Below are positions 1 to 7,678 of a stretch of 64,000 nucleotides of DNA, piece by piece. Numbering within the stretch: the first letter of the stretch is position 1; the number at the start of each line of letters is the position of its first letter. The position numbers and the translations under genes are program-made. This DNA is from Pseudomonas graminis (GTDB lineage Bacteria; Pseudomonadota; Gammaproteobacteria; Pseudomonadales; Pseudomonadaceae), in the NCBI RefSeq assembly GCF_002093745.1, contig NZ_MTSB01000011.1, positions 62,001-126,000 on the forward strand, in the 5' to 3' direction. The notes below the pieces were generated by a model. It was not told the origin of the DNA and searched no databases. It saw only the letters and a list, made by a program, of their open reading frames with translations.

Positions 1-338
1 ACAACAAATTGCAGGAGCTGGACCAGTTTCGGCAGGATTATCAGCAGCAATGGCTGCAGCGCGGCAGCGCCGGGGTTTCCGGCCAGTGGTTGCTCGGCTA
101 TCAACGTTTTCTCAGCCAGCTTGACGTCGCCGTCGCCCAGCAATACAAGAGTCTGGAGTGGCACAAGACCAACCTCGATAGGGCGCGCACCGCCTGGCAG
201 GATTGCTACGCACGGGTCGAGGGTTTGCGCAAGCTGGTGCAGCGCTACATGGACGAAGCACGCAGGCTTGAGGACAAGCGGGAGCAGAAGCTGCTGGACG
301 AGTTGTCCCAGCGTTTGCCCCGTCATGAACAATTCTGA
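1..338 (+). CDS. fliJ: FliJ flagellar export chaperone, C-terminal part
   Basis: C-terminal 110 or so residues of FliJ, the cytoplasmic coiled-coil rod that sits under the flagellar export gate with the FliI ATPase and escorts export chaperones. The reading frame is open at the window edge (reading from base 3), so the true start lies upstream; full FliJ is usually about 150 residues. The visible part is strongly helical and rich in Gln, Arg, Leu and Glu with heptad-like spacing, ending KLLDELSQRLPRHEQF. It is followed by the STAS/regulator/Hpt module and fliK on the same strand, as in other Pseudomonas. The family call rests on composition, position and sequence pattern. Confidence 0.85.
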   Translation, partial: NKLQELDQFRQDYQQQWLQRGSAGVSGQWLLGYQRFLSQLDVAVAQQYKSLEWHKTNLDRARTAWQDCYARVEGLRKLVQRYMDEARRLEDKREQKLLDELSQRLPRHEQF

Positions 339-421
339 TTTTTTGACTCAATCCGGCCCGGCTCACTCTCGGTCTGGTCTACGCTCACATTGTCTCGTTG
401 ATGAAACACCTCGGAGTCCCC

Positions 422-724
422 ATGACAGTCACTTCCGAACTTTCGGCCGATGGTCGCCAGTTGACCCTTTTCATCGAGGGACGCTTCGATTTTGCTGCGC
501 ACCAGGATTTCCGCGCGGCGTATGAGGAATCTCCGCAGGACCTGAGCTACGTGGTGGACCTGCTTGGCACGCATTACCTGGACAGTTCTGCGCTGGGAAT
601 GCTGTTGCTGCTGCGTGATCATGCCGGCGGTGACAAGGCTGTTGTTCGTCTGATCAACTGCACGCCGGACGTCCGCACCATCCTCGCCATCTCCAATTTT
701 TCGAAGTTGTTCCAGATAGGCTGA
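422..724 (+). CDS. hsbA: STAS-domain anti-sigma factor antagonist (HsbA-like)
   Basis: A 100-residue single-domain STAS protein. The motif DSSALGMLLLL around residues 60-70 is the family's phospho-acceptor loop, in which a Ser is phosphorylated by a partner kinase. The start at 422 (MTVTSELS) is preferred over an in-frame ATG 24 bases upstream because the STAS fold begins here. Only four bases separate it from the REC-PP2C-kinase gene, so the two are translationally linked. By similarity of the module to HptB-HsbR-HsbA of P. aeruginosa it should be the switch protein whose phosphorylation state decides whether it binds the anti-sigma factor FlgM or a diguanylate cyclase. The family is clear; the partner is inferred. 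Confidence 0.8.
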   Translation: MTVTSELSADGRQLTLFIEGRFDFAAHQDFRAAYEESPQDLSYVVDLLGTHYLDSSALGMLLLLRDHAGGDKAVVRLINCTPDVRTILAISNFSKLFQIG

Positions 725-728
725 CCCC

Positions 729-2435
729 TTGCAGCCCTCTCTGAAAAACCTCTGCATCCTGATCGCCGACGACAGCACCAGTGACCGATTGCTGCTGTCG
801 ACCATCGTTGCGCGTCAGGGGCACAGAGTGTTGAGTGCTGCCAATGGCGTCGAGGCGGTGGCCATCTTCAGGTCTGAAAACCCGCATCTGATCCTGATGG
901 ACGCCATGATGCCGGTCATGGACGGTTTCGAGGCCGCGCGGCGAATCAAGGCGCTGTCGGGGGAATCGCTGGTGCCGATCATTTTCCTGACCTCGCTGAC
1001 CGAGGGTGAAGCATTGGCGCGCTGCCTGGATGCCGGCGGTGACGACTTCATGTCCAAGCCTTACAACCCGCTGGTGCTGGCTGCCAAGATCAACGCCATG
1101 AACCGTTTGCGAGTGCTGCACGAAACCGTTCGCCAGCAGCGTGACCAGATCGCCAGGCACCATGAATACCTGCTCAATGAACAGCGTGTCGCCAAAGCCG
1201 TGTTTGATCAGGTGGCGCATGCCGGGTGTCTGGGGGCGAGCAATATCCGCTACTTGCAGTCGCCTTATGCGCTGTTCAACGGTGACCTGATGCTGGCTGC
1301 CTACACGCCGGCCGGGCACATGCAGGTGTTGCTCGGTGACTTTACCGGCCACGGTCTGCCGGCTGCCGTGGGGGCCATGCCGCTGGCTGACGTGTTCTAT
1401 GGCATGACTGCCAAAGGCTACGGCCTGGTGGAAATCCTCCGTGAGATGAACGCCAAGCTCAAGCGTATCTTGCCGGTGGACATGTTCTGTTGCGCAACGC
1501 TGTTGTGCGTCAACCTTCAGCAGCGTCAGGTCGAGGTGTGGAACGGCGGGTTGCCGGACGGCTATTTGTTGCGGGGTGCCGAAGGCGAGCATGTGCCGCT
1601 GGTGTCGAATCACCTGCCTCTGGGCATCTTGAGTGTGGAGGCCTTCGACGCGCGCACTCAGGTCTACCCGCTGGCGCCGGGGGACCGGATCTTCCTGCTG
1701 TCCGACGGTGTGCTCGATACCAGTGACAGCCGGGATGAGTTGTTCGGCGTGCAACGATTGCGTGGGGTTTTGTCCGCCAATCGCGAGCCTCATCTGCTGA
1801 TTCAGGAAATTCTTCAGGCGCTCAACGATTTCGGCGGCAAGGCGCGCGATGATGTCAGCCTGTTGGAAATCAGCGCCGTTGAAGAACCGCTTGAGCGCTT
1901 GCCGGCGCTGATGTATTCCGACAGTGGTGCGTCGAGTCCGCTGGACTGGTCGTCGAGCTTCGAGTTTCGCGCGTCGACCCTCAAGCGCTTCAATCCGCTG
2001 CCTTATGTGCTCCAATTGCTGTTGGAGGTGCATGGTTTGCGCAACCAGGGCGCGGCGCTGCATATGGTGCTTGGCGAGTTGTACAGCAATGCACTGGAGC
2101 ACGGTGTGCTAGGGTTGGATTCTGCACTTAAAGACGATGCGGCCGGTTTTGCGCGTTATTACCAGCGCCGGGCCGAGCGTCTGGACGCGCTGGAGTCTGG
2201 ATTTATCCGCATGACGCTGTGCGTCGAACCTGTCGGAGAGGGTGGCCGGCTGACCCTGAGTGTCGAAGACAGTGGCGGTGGATTTGATGTCGACAAGGTC
2301 CACATGTTGGTACCCGCCAGCAATAAGCTGTACGGTCGAGGTCTGCGCCTGGTGCGCGAATTGAGTCATGAGGCCCGGTGGTCCAGGGATGGCAGGATCG
2401 CCTGCGTGGAATTTACCTGGGAGGGAGTGGCATAA
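729..2435 (+). CDS. hsbR: Response regulator with PP2C phosphatase and RsbW-like kinase domains (HsbR-like)
   Basis: A 568-residue three-domain protein. An N-terminal receiver has the acidic pair near residue 14, phospho-acceptor Asp58 in LILMDAMMP and Lys in MSKPYNP. The middle is a SpoIIE/RsbU-type PP2C phosphatase with metal-binding Asp in LLGDFTGHG, LLSDGVLDT and KARDDVSLLE. The C-terminal GHKL ATPase has N-box LYSNALEHG and G1-like VEDSGGGF. The start is TTG at 729. The receiver probably takes phosphate from the downstream Hpt protein; phosphatase and kinase then set phosphorylation of the STAS protein upstream. The same architecture and length occur in P. aeruginosa HsbR. Substrates are inferred. 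Confidence 0.85.
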   Translation: MQPSLKNLCILIADDSTSDRLLLSTIVARQGHRVLSAANGVEAVAIFRSENPHLILMDAMMPVMDGFEAARRIKALSGESLVPIIFLTSLTEGEALARCLDAGGDDFMSKPYNPLVLAAKINAMNRLRVLHETVRQQRDQIARHHEYLLNEQRVAKAVFDQVAHAGCLGASNIRYLQSPYALFNGDLMLAAYTPAGHMQVLLGDFTGHGLPAAVGAMPLADVFYGMTAKGYGLVEILREMNAKLKRILPVDMFCCATLLCVNLQQRQVEVWNGGLPDGYLLRGAEGEHVPLVSNHLPLGILSVEAFDARTQVYPLAPGDRIFLLSDGVLDTSDSRDELFGVQRLRGVLSANREPHLLIQEILQALNDFGGKARDDVSLLEISAVEEPLERLPALMYSDSGASSPLDWSSSFEFRASTLKRFNPLPYVLQLLLEVHGLRNQGAALHMVLGELYSNALEHGVLGLDSALKDDAAGFARYYQRRAERLDALESGFIRMTLCVEPVGEGGRLTLSVEDSGGGFDVDKVHMLVPASNKLYGRGLRLVRELSHEARWSRDGRIACVEFTWEGVA

Positions 2436-2468
2436 TCCGTCCTGGAGTCTTGATCAAGGAGTGAACAA

Positions 2469-2825
2469 GTGTCGATTCATCTGGATTACAGCGTGTTGAA
2501 TGCTTTGCAGGAAGTCATGGAGGACGAATATCCGACGTTGCTGGATGTGTTTCTCAAGGATTCCGAACAGCGCATCGCGCAACTGCGCCAGGCTGTTGAA
2601 ACCGGTAGCCTGGATCTGCAAGAGTTGAGTCTCACGGCTCACAGCTTCAAAGGCAGCAGCAGCAACATGGGCGCCCTGCGTCTTTCCGACCTGTGCAGGC
2701 AACTCGAAGACCGGGCACGCGAGCACCAATCCTCGGGTCTGGCAGAGCTGGTCGGCAAGATTGACAGCGAATACCTGACCATCCGTGGCCTGTTCAATGC
2801 CGAACGGCAGTTCTTCGTCAGTTGA
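2469..2825 (+). CDS. hptB: Histidine phosphotransfer protein (HptB-like)
   Basis: A 118-residue stand-alone Hpt domain. The motif LTAHSFKGSSSNMG places phospho-acceptor His at residue 58, followed by the helix ALRLSDLCRQLEDRAR. The start is GTG at 2469, preceded by AAGGAG seven or so bases upstream. It follows the regulator gene by 33 bases. Hpt proteins carry phosphate from hybrid sensor kinases to receivers; the adjacent receiver is the obvious target. This makes a complete three-gene relay between fliJ and fliK. The name is by analogy with the P. aeruginosa relay. Confidence 0.8.
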   Translation: MSIHLDYSVLNALQEVMEDEYPTLLDVFLKDSEQRIAQLRQAVETGSLDLQELSLTAHSFKGSSSNMGALRLSDLCRQLEDRAREHQSSGLAELVGKIDSEYLTIRGLFNAERQFFVS

Positions 2826-2894
2826 GCCTGGCCCCTTTCAAACCATAGCCCTTTTAAATCAGGGTTCCTTTCCGGTCAGGCGCCTTTTTCGAGT

Positions 2895-2910
2895 TGGCCC
2901 GCATATTGCT
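2895..2910 (+). promoter_or_regulatory. Sigma-54 promoter of fliK
   Basis: TTGGCCCGCATATTGC: GG at 2896-2897 and GC at 2908-2909 with exactly ten bases between, and flanks close to the TGGCAC-N5-TTGC consensus. It lies about 50 bases before the fliK ATG, so the RNA would start near 2921. FleQ/RpoN control of mid-stage flagellar genes is known in Pseudomonas. Confidence 0.75.
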
Positions 2911-2957
2911 AAGTTCTGGTGGTAAGGCGATTACCAGCTGCTTATGCGGAGACCGAA

Positions 2958-4358
2958 ATGCCCCTTGCCACGAATGCACTTCTTCAGGCCACGAACACTG
3001 CGACCGCCAGGTCCGGTGCTGTCAATAATTCGGTCAAATCCGCCGACAGCAGCAAAGACGGGGCTTCGAGCTTTTCCAACGTCTATGCGAAGCAGGCTCG
3101 GGATTCCGTTCCGTCACGTGACGATGCGCCGGTCAAGCAGAGCCGCGACAAGTCTGCGCCTGAAAAAGACAAGGTTGCCGCTGGCAAGGACAAGCCGGTA
3201 AACGATCAATCGACTGCCGCTGACCAGTCGACCGTTGCCGATAGCGGCAATGGCTTGCCTGCCAAGCCCGCTGACGAATCCGTCAAGTCTGATGCCGCCC
3301 CGGATGATGCACAGGCATCGGTTGATCCGGCGCTGGCCGACGCGCAAGTGGCTGTCGATCCTGCTCTGGACCCGGCTTTGCAGGCAATGGCCGCTCAGCT
3401 ACCGGCATCGCCAGCCGCGCCAGCGGTCAAGCCGCAGGCGCCAGACGCCAGCGCCGCACCGGTTATCGCAGCCCTGACGTCGGCCCCGGTGGCAGCTCCT
3501 GCTGCGGCCGAAGAAGCTTTCAATCCGGATGCAGATCCGCTGGATGGCCTGGAGGCCGTGCAATTGGCGCTTGAAAACGCCACGGCCAGGTCACAACTCG
3601 CCGCACAGAATGCCCAGGCCGCCAACAAGGCGACGCCTACGAACGCAGAAGCCGATCCAACCCAGAATTTAGTCAATAACCTGTCGGCCTTGAGCGAGCA
3701 ACTGCCCTCGGAAGACAGCAGTACGGAAACCGGCGACAAATCGTTCAGCGGGCTGATCGGCGAAGGTCTGAAAGACGTCAAAGGCGCCGCGGGCGACACG
3801 CGCATAGACAACTTCGCGGATCGTCTGGCCGCCCTGAGCCAGGCTGCGCAACCTGCCCGTGCGGCAGCTGCACCTGCCGCGCCGTTGATGAACCAGCCAC
3901 TGTCCATGCATCAAAGCGGCTGGACCGAGGGCATTGTCGACCGCGTCATGTACCTGTCCAGCCAGAACCTCAAGACCGCCGACATCAAGCTCGAGCCTGC
4001 CGAACTGGGCCGTCTGGACATTCGCATCAACATGGCGCCGGATCAGCAGACCCAAGTGACCTTCATGAGTGCCCATCTGGGCGTTCGCGACGCGCTGGAA
4101 AACCAGATGTCGAAATTGCGTGAGTCGTTTGTTCAGCAAGGGCTTGGCAACGTCGACGTCAATGTGTCCGATCAGTCGCAACAGCAGGCCCAGCAACAGG
4201 CCCAGGAACAAGCCAGCCGCGCCCAACGCAGCGGCCGTGGCAACGGCATGGGCACCAGTGACGCCTCGGATGAAATCGCAGGCATCGACGCGGCCGTGCC
4301 GGTCAGTCAGCCTGCGGCACGCGTGATCGGCACCAGCGAGATTGACTATTACGCGTGA
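2958..4358 (+). CDS. fliK: FliK flagellar hook-length control protein
   Basis: About 466 residues. FliK is exported and acts as the ruler that stops hook growth and switches FlhB to filament export. The long N-terminal part (to about 300) is disordered, Ala/Pro/Asp/Lys-rich, with small internal repeats around VDPALADAQVAVDPAL. The C-terminal domain (about 320-400) has the conserved segment LKLEPAELGRLDIRI-like (here IKLEPAELGRLDIRI), which contacts FlhB. A Gln-rich tail follows. The ATG at 2958 is chosen because it follows the sigma-54 promoter and begins MPLATNALLQ. A GTG 39 bases upstream is also in frame but lies at the predicted transcription start. Confidence 0.9.
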   Translation: MPLATNALLQATNTATARSGAVNNSVKSADSSKDGASSFSNVYAKQARDSVPSRDDAPVKQSRDKSAPEKDKVAAGKDKPVNDQSTAADQSTVADSGNGLPAKPADESVKSDAAPDDAQASVDPALADAQVAVDPALDPALQAMAAQLPASPAAPAVKPQAPDASAAPVIAALTSAPVAAPAAAEEAFNPDADPLDGLEAVQLALENATARSQLAAQNAQAANKATPTNAEADPTQNLVNNLSALSEQLPSEDSSTETGDKSFSGLIGEGLKDVKGAAGDTRIDNFADRLAALSQAAQPARAAAAPAAPLMNQPLSMHQSGWTEGIVDRVMYLSSQNLKTADIKLEPAELGRLDIRINMAPDQQTQVTFMSAHLGVRDALENQMSKLRESFVQQGLGNVDVNVSDQSQQQAQQQAQEQASRAQRSGRGNGMGTSDASDEIAGIDAAVPVSQPAARVIGTSEIDYYA

Positions 4359-4545
4359 TGACAGCGTGTTTTTTGATTCTCATGCCAACGCGTGGGTACG
4401 CAATTTGTGACGCCCTGCGTGACAAATCCACATGCTGCACAGCGTCATGCTTTGCCGGTCATCAGTGGCTCAAAAAGCAGTGCTTTTTTACAGCGATGGC
4501 ACTGACGACGCAGAGTGCGACGTAAGTGACGGCTGAGTCCTGGCG
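4359..4545. other. Gap after fliK: degenerate inverted repeats
   Basis: Non-coding. It holds AAAAAGCA-G-TGCTTTTT at about 4472-4488 and several imperfect copies of the GACGC/GCGTC palindrome that is perfect further right (for example near 4410 and 4505). No convincing gene or terminator. Confidence 0.5.
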
Positions 4546-4709
4546 CTGATCCGGGGGTAGCCTGGCAGGACGCCAGGCTAGCCGCACCGGGCCATGGATG
4601 GCCCGTTGCGGCGACCCCCGGATCAGTGACAGGGCGAAGGAACCCGACGAAGTCGGGCCGGAAACGGAGCCAGGGGCTTTGGTTACTTTGGCCCCATCAA
4701 AGTAACTCG
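4546..4709. repeat. Structured intergenic element with three-way-junction (cloverleaf) potential
   Basis: Outer stem 4546-4557 (CTGATCCGGGGG) pairs perfectly with 4615-4626. Inside it are hairpin 4558-4566/4572-4580 (nine pairs) and hairpin 4581-4586/4607-4612, continued by 4589-4595/4598-4604. Further right are CCCGAC-GAA-GTCGGG at 4643-4657 and GGTTACTTTG...CAAAGTAAC at about 4681-4706. Similar elements occur between genes in many Pseudomonas. No protein evidence supports the minus-strand reading frame across it. Confidence 0.7.
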
Positions 4710-4716
4710 CCGAGGG

Positions 4717-5064
4717 GCGAAAAGGTGACCTGAGTCGAACCTCAATCCACCTGAAGTCGCAGCACCGCCGTGTGACGCAGAGCGTCACGAACTGCATGCC
4801 GACGCAGAGCGTCGGCACGATAGTCAGGAGTTGCGAAAAGGTGACCTGAGTCGAACCTCAATCCACCTGAAGTCGCAGAACCGCCGTGTGACGCAGAGCG
4901 TCACGAACTGCATGCCGACGCAGAGCGTCGGCACGATAGTCAGGAGTTGCGAAAAGGTGACCTGAGTCGAACCTCAATCCACCTGAAGTCGCAGAACCGC
5001 CGTGTGACGCAGAGCGTCACGAACTGCATGCCGACGCAGAGCGTCGGCACGATAGTCAGGAGTG
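4717..5064. repeat. Three tandem 116-bp repeats, each with two perfect palindromes
   Basis: Units start at 4717, 4833 and 4949, all 116 bases long and nearly identical (one visible substitution in the first unit, GCAGCACC against GCAGAACC, and one at the 3' edge). A fourth copy is entered at 5065 but stops after about ten bases. Each unit carries GTGACGC-AGA-GCGTCAC (4772-4788 in unit 1) and GCCGACGC-AGA-GCGTCGGC (4798-4816), a REP-like core. Units are contiguous with no unique spacers, so this is not a CRISPR. Confidence 0.9.
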
Positions 5065-5169
5065 GCGAAAAGGGGCCTTGAGAGTCAATGGCCTGTTTCA
5101 GGATGGCTGTTCAGTCAAACGCCCGCACGTAACCGCTTGTGTCCAATACCTTCCCGTTTCGTACAACTC

Positions 5170-5185
5170 TGGCATAACACTTGCT
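5170..5185 (+). promoter_or_regulatory. Sigma-54 promoter of the fliL operon
   Basis: TGGCATAACACTTGCT: GG at 5171-5172 and GC at 5183-5184, ten bases apart, with TGGCA and TTGCT as in the consensus. It lies 52 bases before the fliL ATG and just to the right of the repeat array, so the array is outside the promoter proper. Confidence 0.8.
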
Positions 5186-5236
5186 CTGCCTCTGTCACGT
5201 ATTGAAGAACCTCTTGAATAGTGACGGATTATTGGC

Positions 5237-5737
5237 ATGGCGAAGAGCGAAGAAGTTAAAGACCCCGCGCCCAAAGGCAAACTCAAGCTCATCATTATCG
5301 CCGTCGTGGCGCTGCTGCTGGCGGTAGGTCTGTCGGTAGGCGCGACCTGGTTCCTCATGCACAAGAGTGAGAGCAAAGTAGACCCGGCCGCCGCAGCGGC
5401 TGCGGCCAACGTCAAGCCAGTGGCGGTGTTCGAACCGATGACCCCGGCCTTCGTGGTCAACTTCAACGCCAACGGCCGCCAGCGCTACATGCAAGTCAGC
5501 ATCACCATGCTGGGGCGCAACGCTGCCGACATGGAAGCCCTGAAAGTACACATGCCATTGATCCGCAACAATCTGGTCATGCTGTTCGCGGCCATCCCTT
5601 TTGAATCGCTGGCCTCGCCGATCGGCCAGGAAATGCTGCGTCAGAAGGCCACCGCGAGCATTCAGGAAGTGGCTCAGAAAGAACTCGGCAAAACCGTGAT
5701 CGAACAGTTGCTCTTCACTAACTTCGTATTGCAGTAG
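5237..5737 (+). CDS. fliL: FliL basal-body-associated protein
   Basis: 166 residues. FliL forms a ring around the stator and raises motor torque. There is a short cytoplasmic N-terminus rich in Lys and Glu, one membrane helix at about residues 16-38 and a periplasmic domain with the conserved segment FVVNFNANGRQRYMQVSI. It is the first gene of the fliLMNOPQR-flhB operon, directly behind a sigma-54 promoter, with ten bases to fliM. Confidence 0.95.
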   Translation: MAKSEEVKDPAPKGKLKLIIIAVVALLLAVGLSVGATWFLMHKSESKVDPAAAAAAANVKPVAVFEPMTPAFVVNFNANGRQRYMQVSITMLGRNAADMEALKVHMPLIRNNLVMLFAAIPFESLASPIGQEMLRQKATASIQEVAQKELGKTVIEQLLFTNFVLQ

Positions 5738-5746
5738 GATCCTCAC

Positions 5747-6715
5747 ATGGCCGTGCAAGACCTGCTCTCCCAGGATGAGATCGACGCGCTGCTGCATGGC
5801 GTGGACGACGGGATGGTCCAGACTGACAACGCCAGCGAGCCTGGTAGCGTCAAGAGTTACGACCTGACCAGTCAGGACCGGATCGTCCGTGGGCGCATGC
5901 CGACGCTGGAAATGATCAACGAGCGATTCGCCCGCTACACCCGTATCAGCATGTTCAACCTGCTGCGCCGCTCGGCGGATGTGGCAGTGGGCGGGGTTCA
6001 GGTCATGAAGTTCGGCGAATATGTGCATTCGCTGTACGTCCCGACCAGCCTCAACCTGGCCAAGATCAAACCGTTGCGTGGCACGGCGCTGTTCATTCTC
6101 GACGCCAAGCTGGTGTTCAAGCTGGTGGACAACTTTTTCGGCGGCGACGGACGTCACGCCAAGATTGAAGGCCGCGAGTTCACCCCGACCGAACTGCGCG
6201 TCGTGCGCATGGTGCTGGATCAGGCGTTCATCGACCTCAAGGAAGCCTGGCAGGCGATCATGGAAGTGAACTTCGAGTACATCAACTCGGAAGTGAACCC
6301 GGCCATGGCCAACATCGTCGGGCCGAGCGAAGCCGTGGTGATCTCCACCTTCCACATCGAACTGGATGGCGGCGGCGGCGACCTGCACGTGACCATGCCG
6401 TATTCGATGATCGAGCCGATTCGCGAAATGCTCGATGCCGGCTTCCAGTCTGACCTCGATGATCAGGACGAGCGCTGGGTCAACGCGCTCAAGGAAGACG
6501 TGCTGGACGTCAACGTGCCACTCACGACTACGATTGCTCAGCGCCAGCTGCCGTTGCGGGACATCCTGCACATGCGCCCTGGTGATGTGATTCCGGTGGA
6601 GTTGAGTGAATCGCTGGTCCTGCGTGCCAACGGCGTGCCTTCGTTCAAGGTCAAGCTTGGCTCCCACAAGGGCAAGATGGCCCTGCAAGTAATCGAACCC
6701 ATAGCACGACGTTGA
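5747..6715 (+). CDS. fliM: FliM flagellar motor switch protein
   Basis: 322 residues, the usual length. FliM is the C-ring protein that binds phospho-CheY and sets rotation direction. The N-terminal CheY-binding motif LLSQDEIDALLHG is intact, followed by the CheC-like middle domain (about 50-230, with GGDGRHAKIEGREFTPTE) and the C-terminal SpoA domain that pairs with FliN. Second gene of the operon; fliN follows after 60 bases. Confidence 0.97.
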   Translation: MAVQDLLSQDEIDALLHGVDDGMVQTDNASEPGSVKSYDLTSQDRIVRGRMPTLEMINERFARYTRISMFNLLRRSADVAVGGVQVMKFGEYVHSLYVPTSLNLAKIKPLRGTALFILDAKLVFKLVDNFFGGDGRHAKIEGREFTPTELRVVRMVLDQAFIDLKEAWQAIMEVNFEYINSEVNPAMANIVGPSEAVVISTFHIELDGGGGDLHVTMPYSMIEPIREMLDAGFQSDLDDQDERWVNALKEDVLDVNVPLTTTIAQRQLPLRDILHMRPGDVIPVELSESLVLRANGVPSFKVKLGSHKGKMALQVIEPIARR

Positions 6716-6775
6716 CCGGTCAGGTCGACGTCGAACATTTTGCGTAATTGAAAGACTGCGTGCAGAGGAATACCG

Positions 6776-7237
6776 ATGGCTGATGAAAACGATATGACGT
6801 CTGCTGAAGATCAGGCACTGGCCGATGAGTGGGCTGCGGCACTGGGCGAGGCCGGCGACGGCGGGCAAGCGGATATTGACGCGTTGCTGGCTGCGGATGC
6901 GGGGAACTCGGGCAGCCGTCTGACGATGGAAGAATTCGGCAGTGTGCCGAAGAACACGGGGCCGGTCACGCTGGACGGTCCGAACCTGGACGTGATTCTG
7001 GACATTCCGGTGTCGATCTCCATGGAAGTGGGCAGTACCGATATCAATATCCGCAACCTGTTGCAGCTCAACCAGGGGTCGGTCATCGAGCTGGATCGTC
7101 TGGCTGGCGAACCGCTGGACGTACTGGTCAACGGCACACTCATCGCTCACGGCGAAGTGGTTGTGGTCAACGAGAAGTTCGGCATCCGTCTCACCGACGT
7201 GATCAGCCCGAGCGAACGCATCAAGAAGCTGCGCTGA
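6776..7237 (+). CDS. fliN: FliN flagellar motor switch protein
   Basis: 153 residues. FliN forms the lower C-ring and docks FliH of the export apparatus. The C-terminal SpoA domain (about 75-150) has DIPVSISMEVG, LLQLNQGSVIELDRLAGEPLDVLVNG and VNEKFGIRLTDV. The N-terminal 70 residues are acidic and Ala/Gly-rich and carry ADIDALL, which resembles the FliM CheY-binding motif. The stop is immediately followed by the fliO ATG. Confidence 0.96.
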   Translation: MADENDMTSAEDQALADEWAAALGEAGDGGQADIDALLAADAGNSGSRLTMEEFGSVPKNTGPVTLDGPNLDVILDIPVSISMEVGSTDINIRNLLQLNQGSVIELDRLAGEPLDVLVNGTLIAHGEVVVVNEKFGIRLTDVISPSERIKKLR

Positions 7238-7678
7238 ATGAAGCGCTGGCTGAGTGTTCTGCTGACGTGGCCGTCGCTGGCCTGGGCTATCGAGCCCGCG
7301 GTTCAGGCGGCGCCTGCGCAAGTGGCCAACACGGTGTCTGGCGGTATGGGCGGGCAGTTACTGCAATTGTTGCTCGGCTTGATACTGGTGGTCGGCCTGA
7401 TTTTCGTGCTGGCATGGGTGATGCGCCGTGTCCAGCGCGTGGGGCCGAACAACGGGCAGGTCATCGAACTGGTGAGCACGCGCGCACTGGGCCCGCGTGA
7501 TCGTCTGGTGTTGGTTCAGGTCGGCAACGAACAAGTGCTGCTGGGTATCACGCCGGGGCGAATCACGCCTCTGCATGTGCTCAAGGAGCCGGTACAGGTG
7601 CCGGTGCGCGAGCAGGCGACACCCGAATTCGCTCAGCGCCTGATGGAGCTGATGGGCAAGGATAAGGACAAGAAGTGA
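7238..7678 (+). CDS. fliO: FliO flagellar export-gate assembly factor
   Basis: 146 residues. FliO is a membrane factor that helps FliP form the export-gate pore. It has a signal-like N-terminus (about 1-24), a membrane helix at about 40-62 ([19 protein letters not shown]) and a small cytoplasmic domain with [25 protein letters not shown] sequence. It abuts fliN, and its stop overlaps the fliP start by one base. Confidence 0.92.
   Translation: MKRWLSVLLTWPSLAWAIEPAVQAAPAQVANTVSGGMGGQLLQLLLGLILVVGLIFVLAWVMRRVQRVGPNNGQVIELVSTRALGPRDRLVLVQVGNEQVLLGITPGRITPLHVLKEPVQVPVREQATPEFAQRLMELMGKDKDKK

Noticed and set aside
654..2102. 482-codon open frame on the minus strand opposite the REC-PP2C gene
   Set aside because: Antisense shadow with His/Gln-rich composition and no family pattern.
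4640..4670. HrpL-type promoter starting at GGAACC
   Set aside because: No CCAC-N2-A element at the required 15-16 bases downstream; the GGAACC is part of the repeat element.
4462..4818. 118-codon open frame on the minus strand in the fliK-fliL gap
   Set aside because: It runs through the cloverleaf element and into the tandem repeats; such frames arise from repeat copies and have no protein features.
4717..5064. CRISPR array
   Set aside because: The 116-bp units are contiguous with no variable spacers, and no cas genes are present.
5195..7321. 708-codon open frame on the minus strand opposite fliL-fliM-fliN
   Set aside because: It lies antisense to three certain genes, is rich in His, Gln, Arg and Asp in the way antisense frames of GC-rich genes are, and shows no domain.
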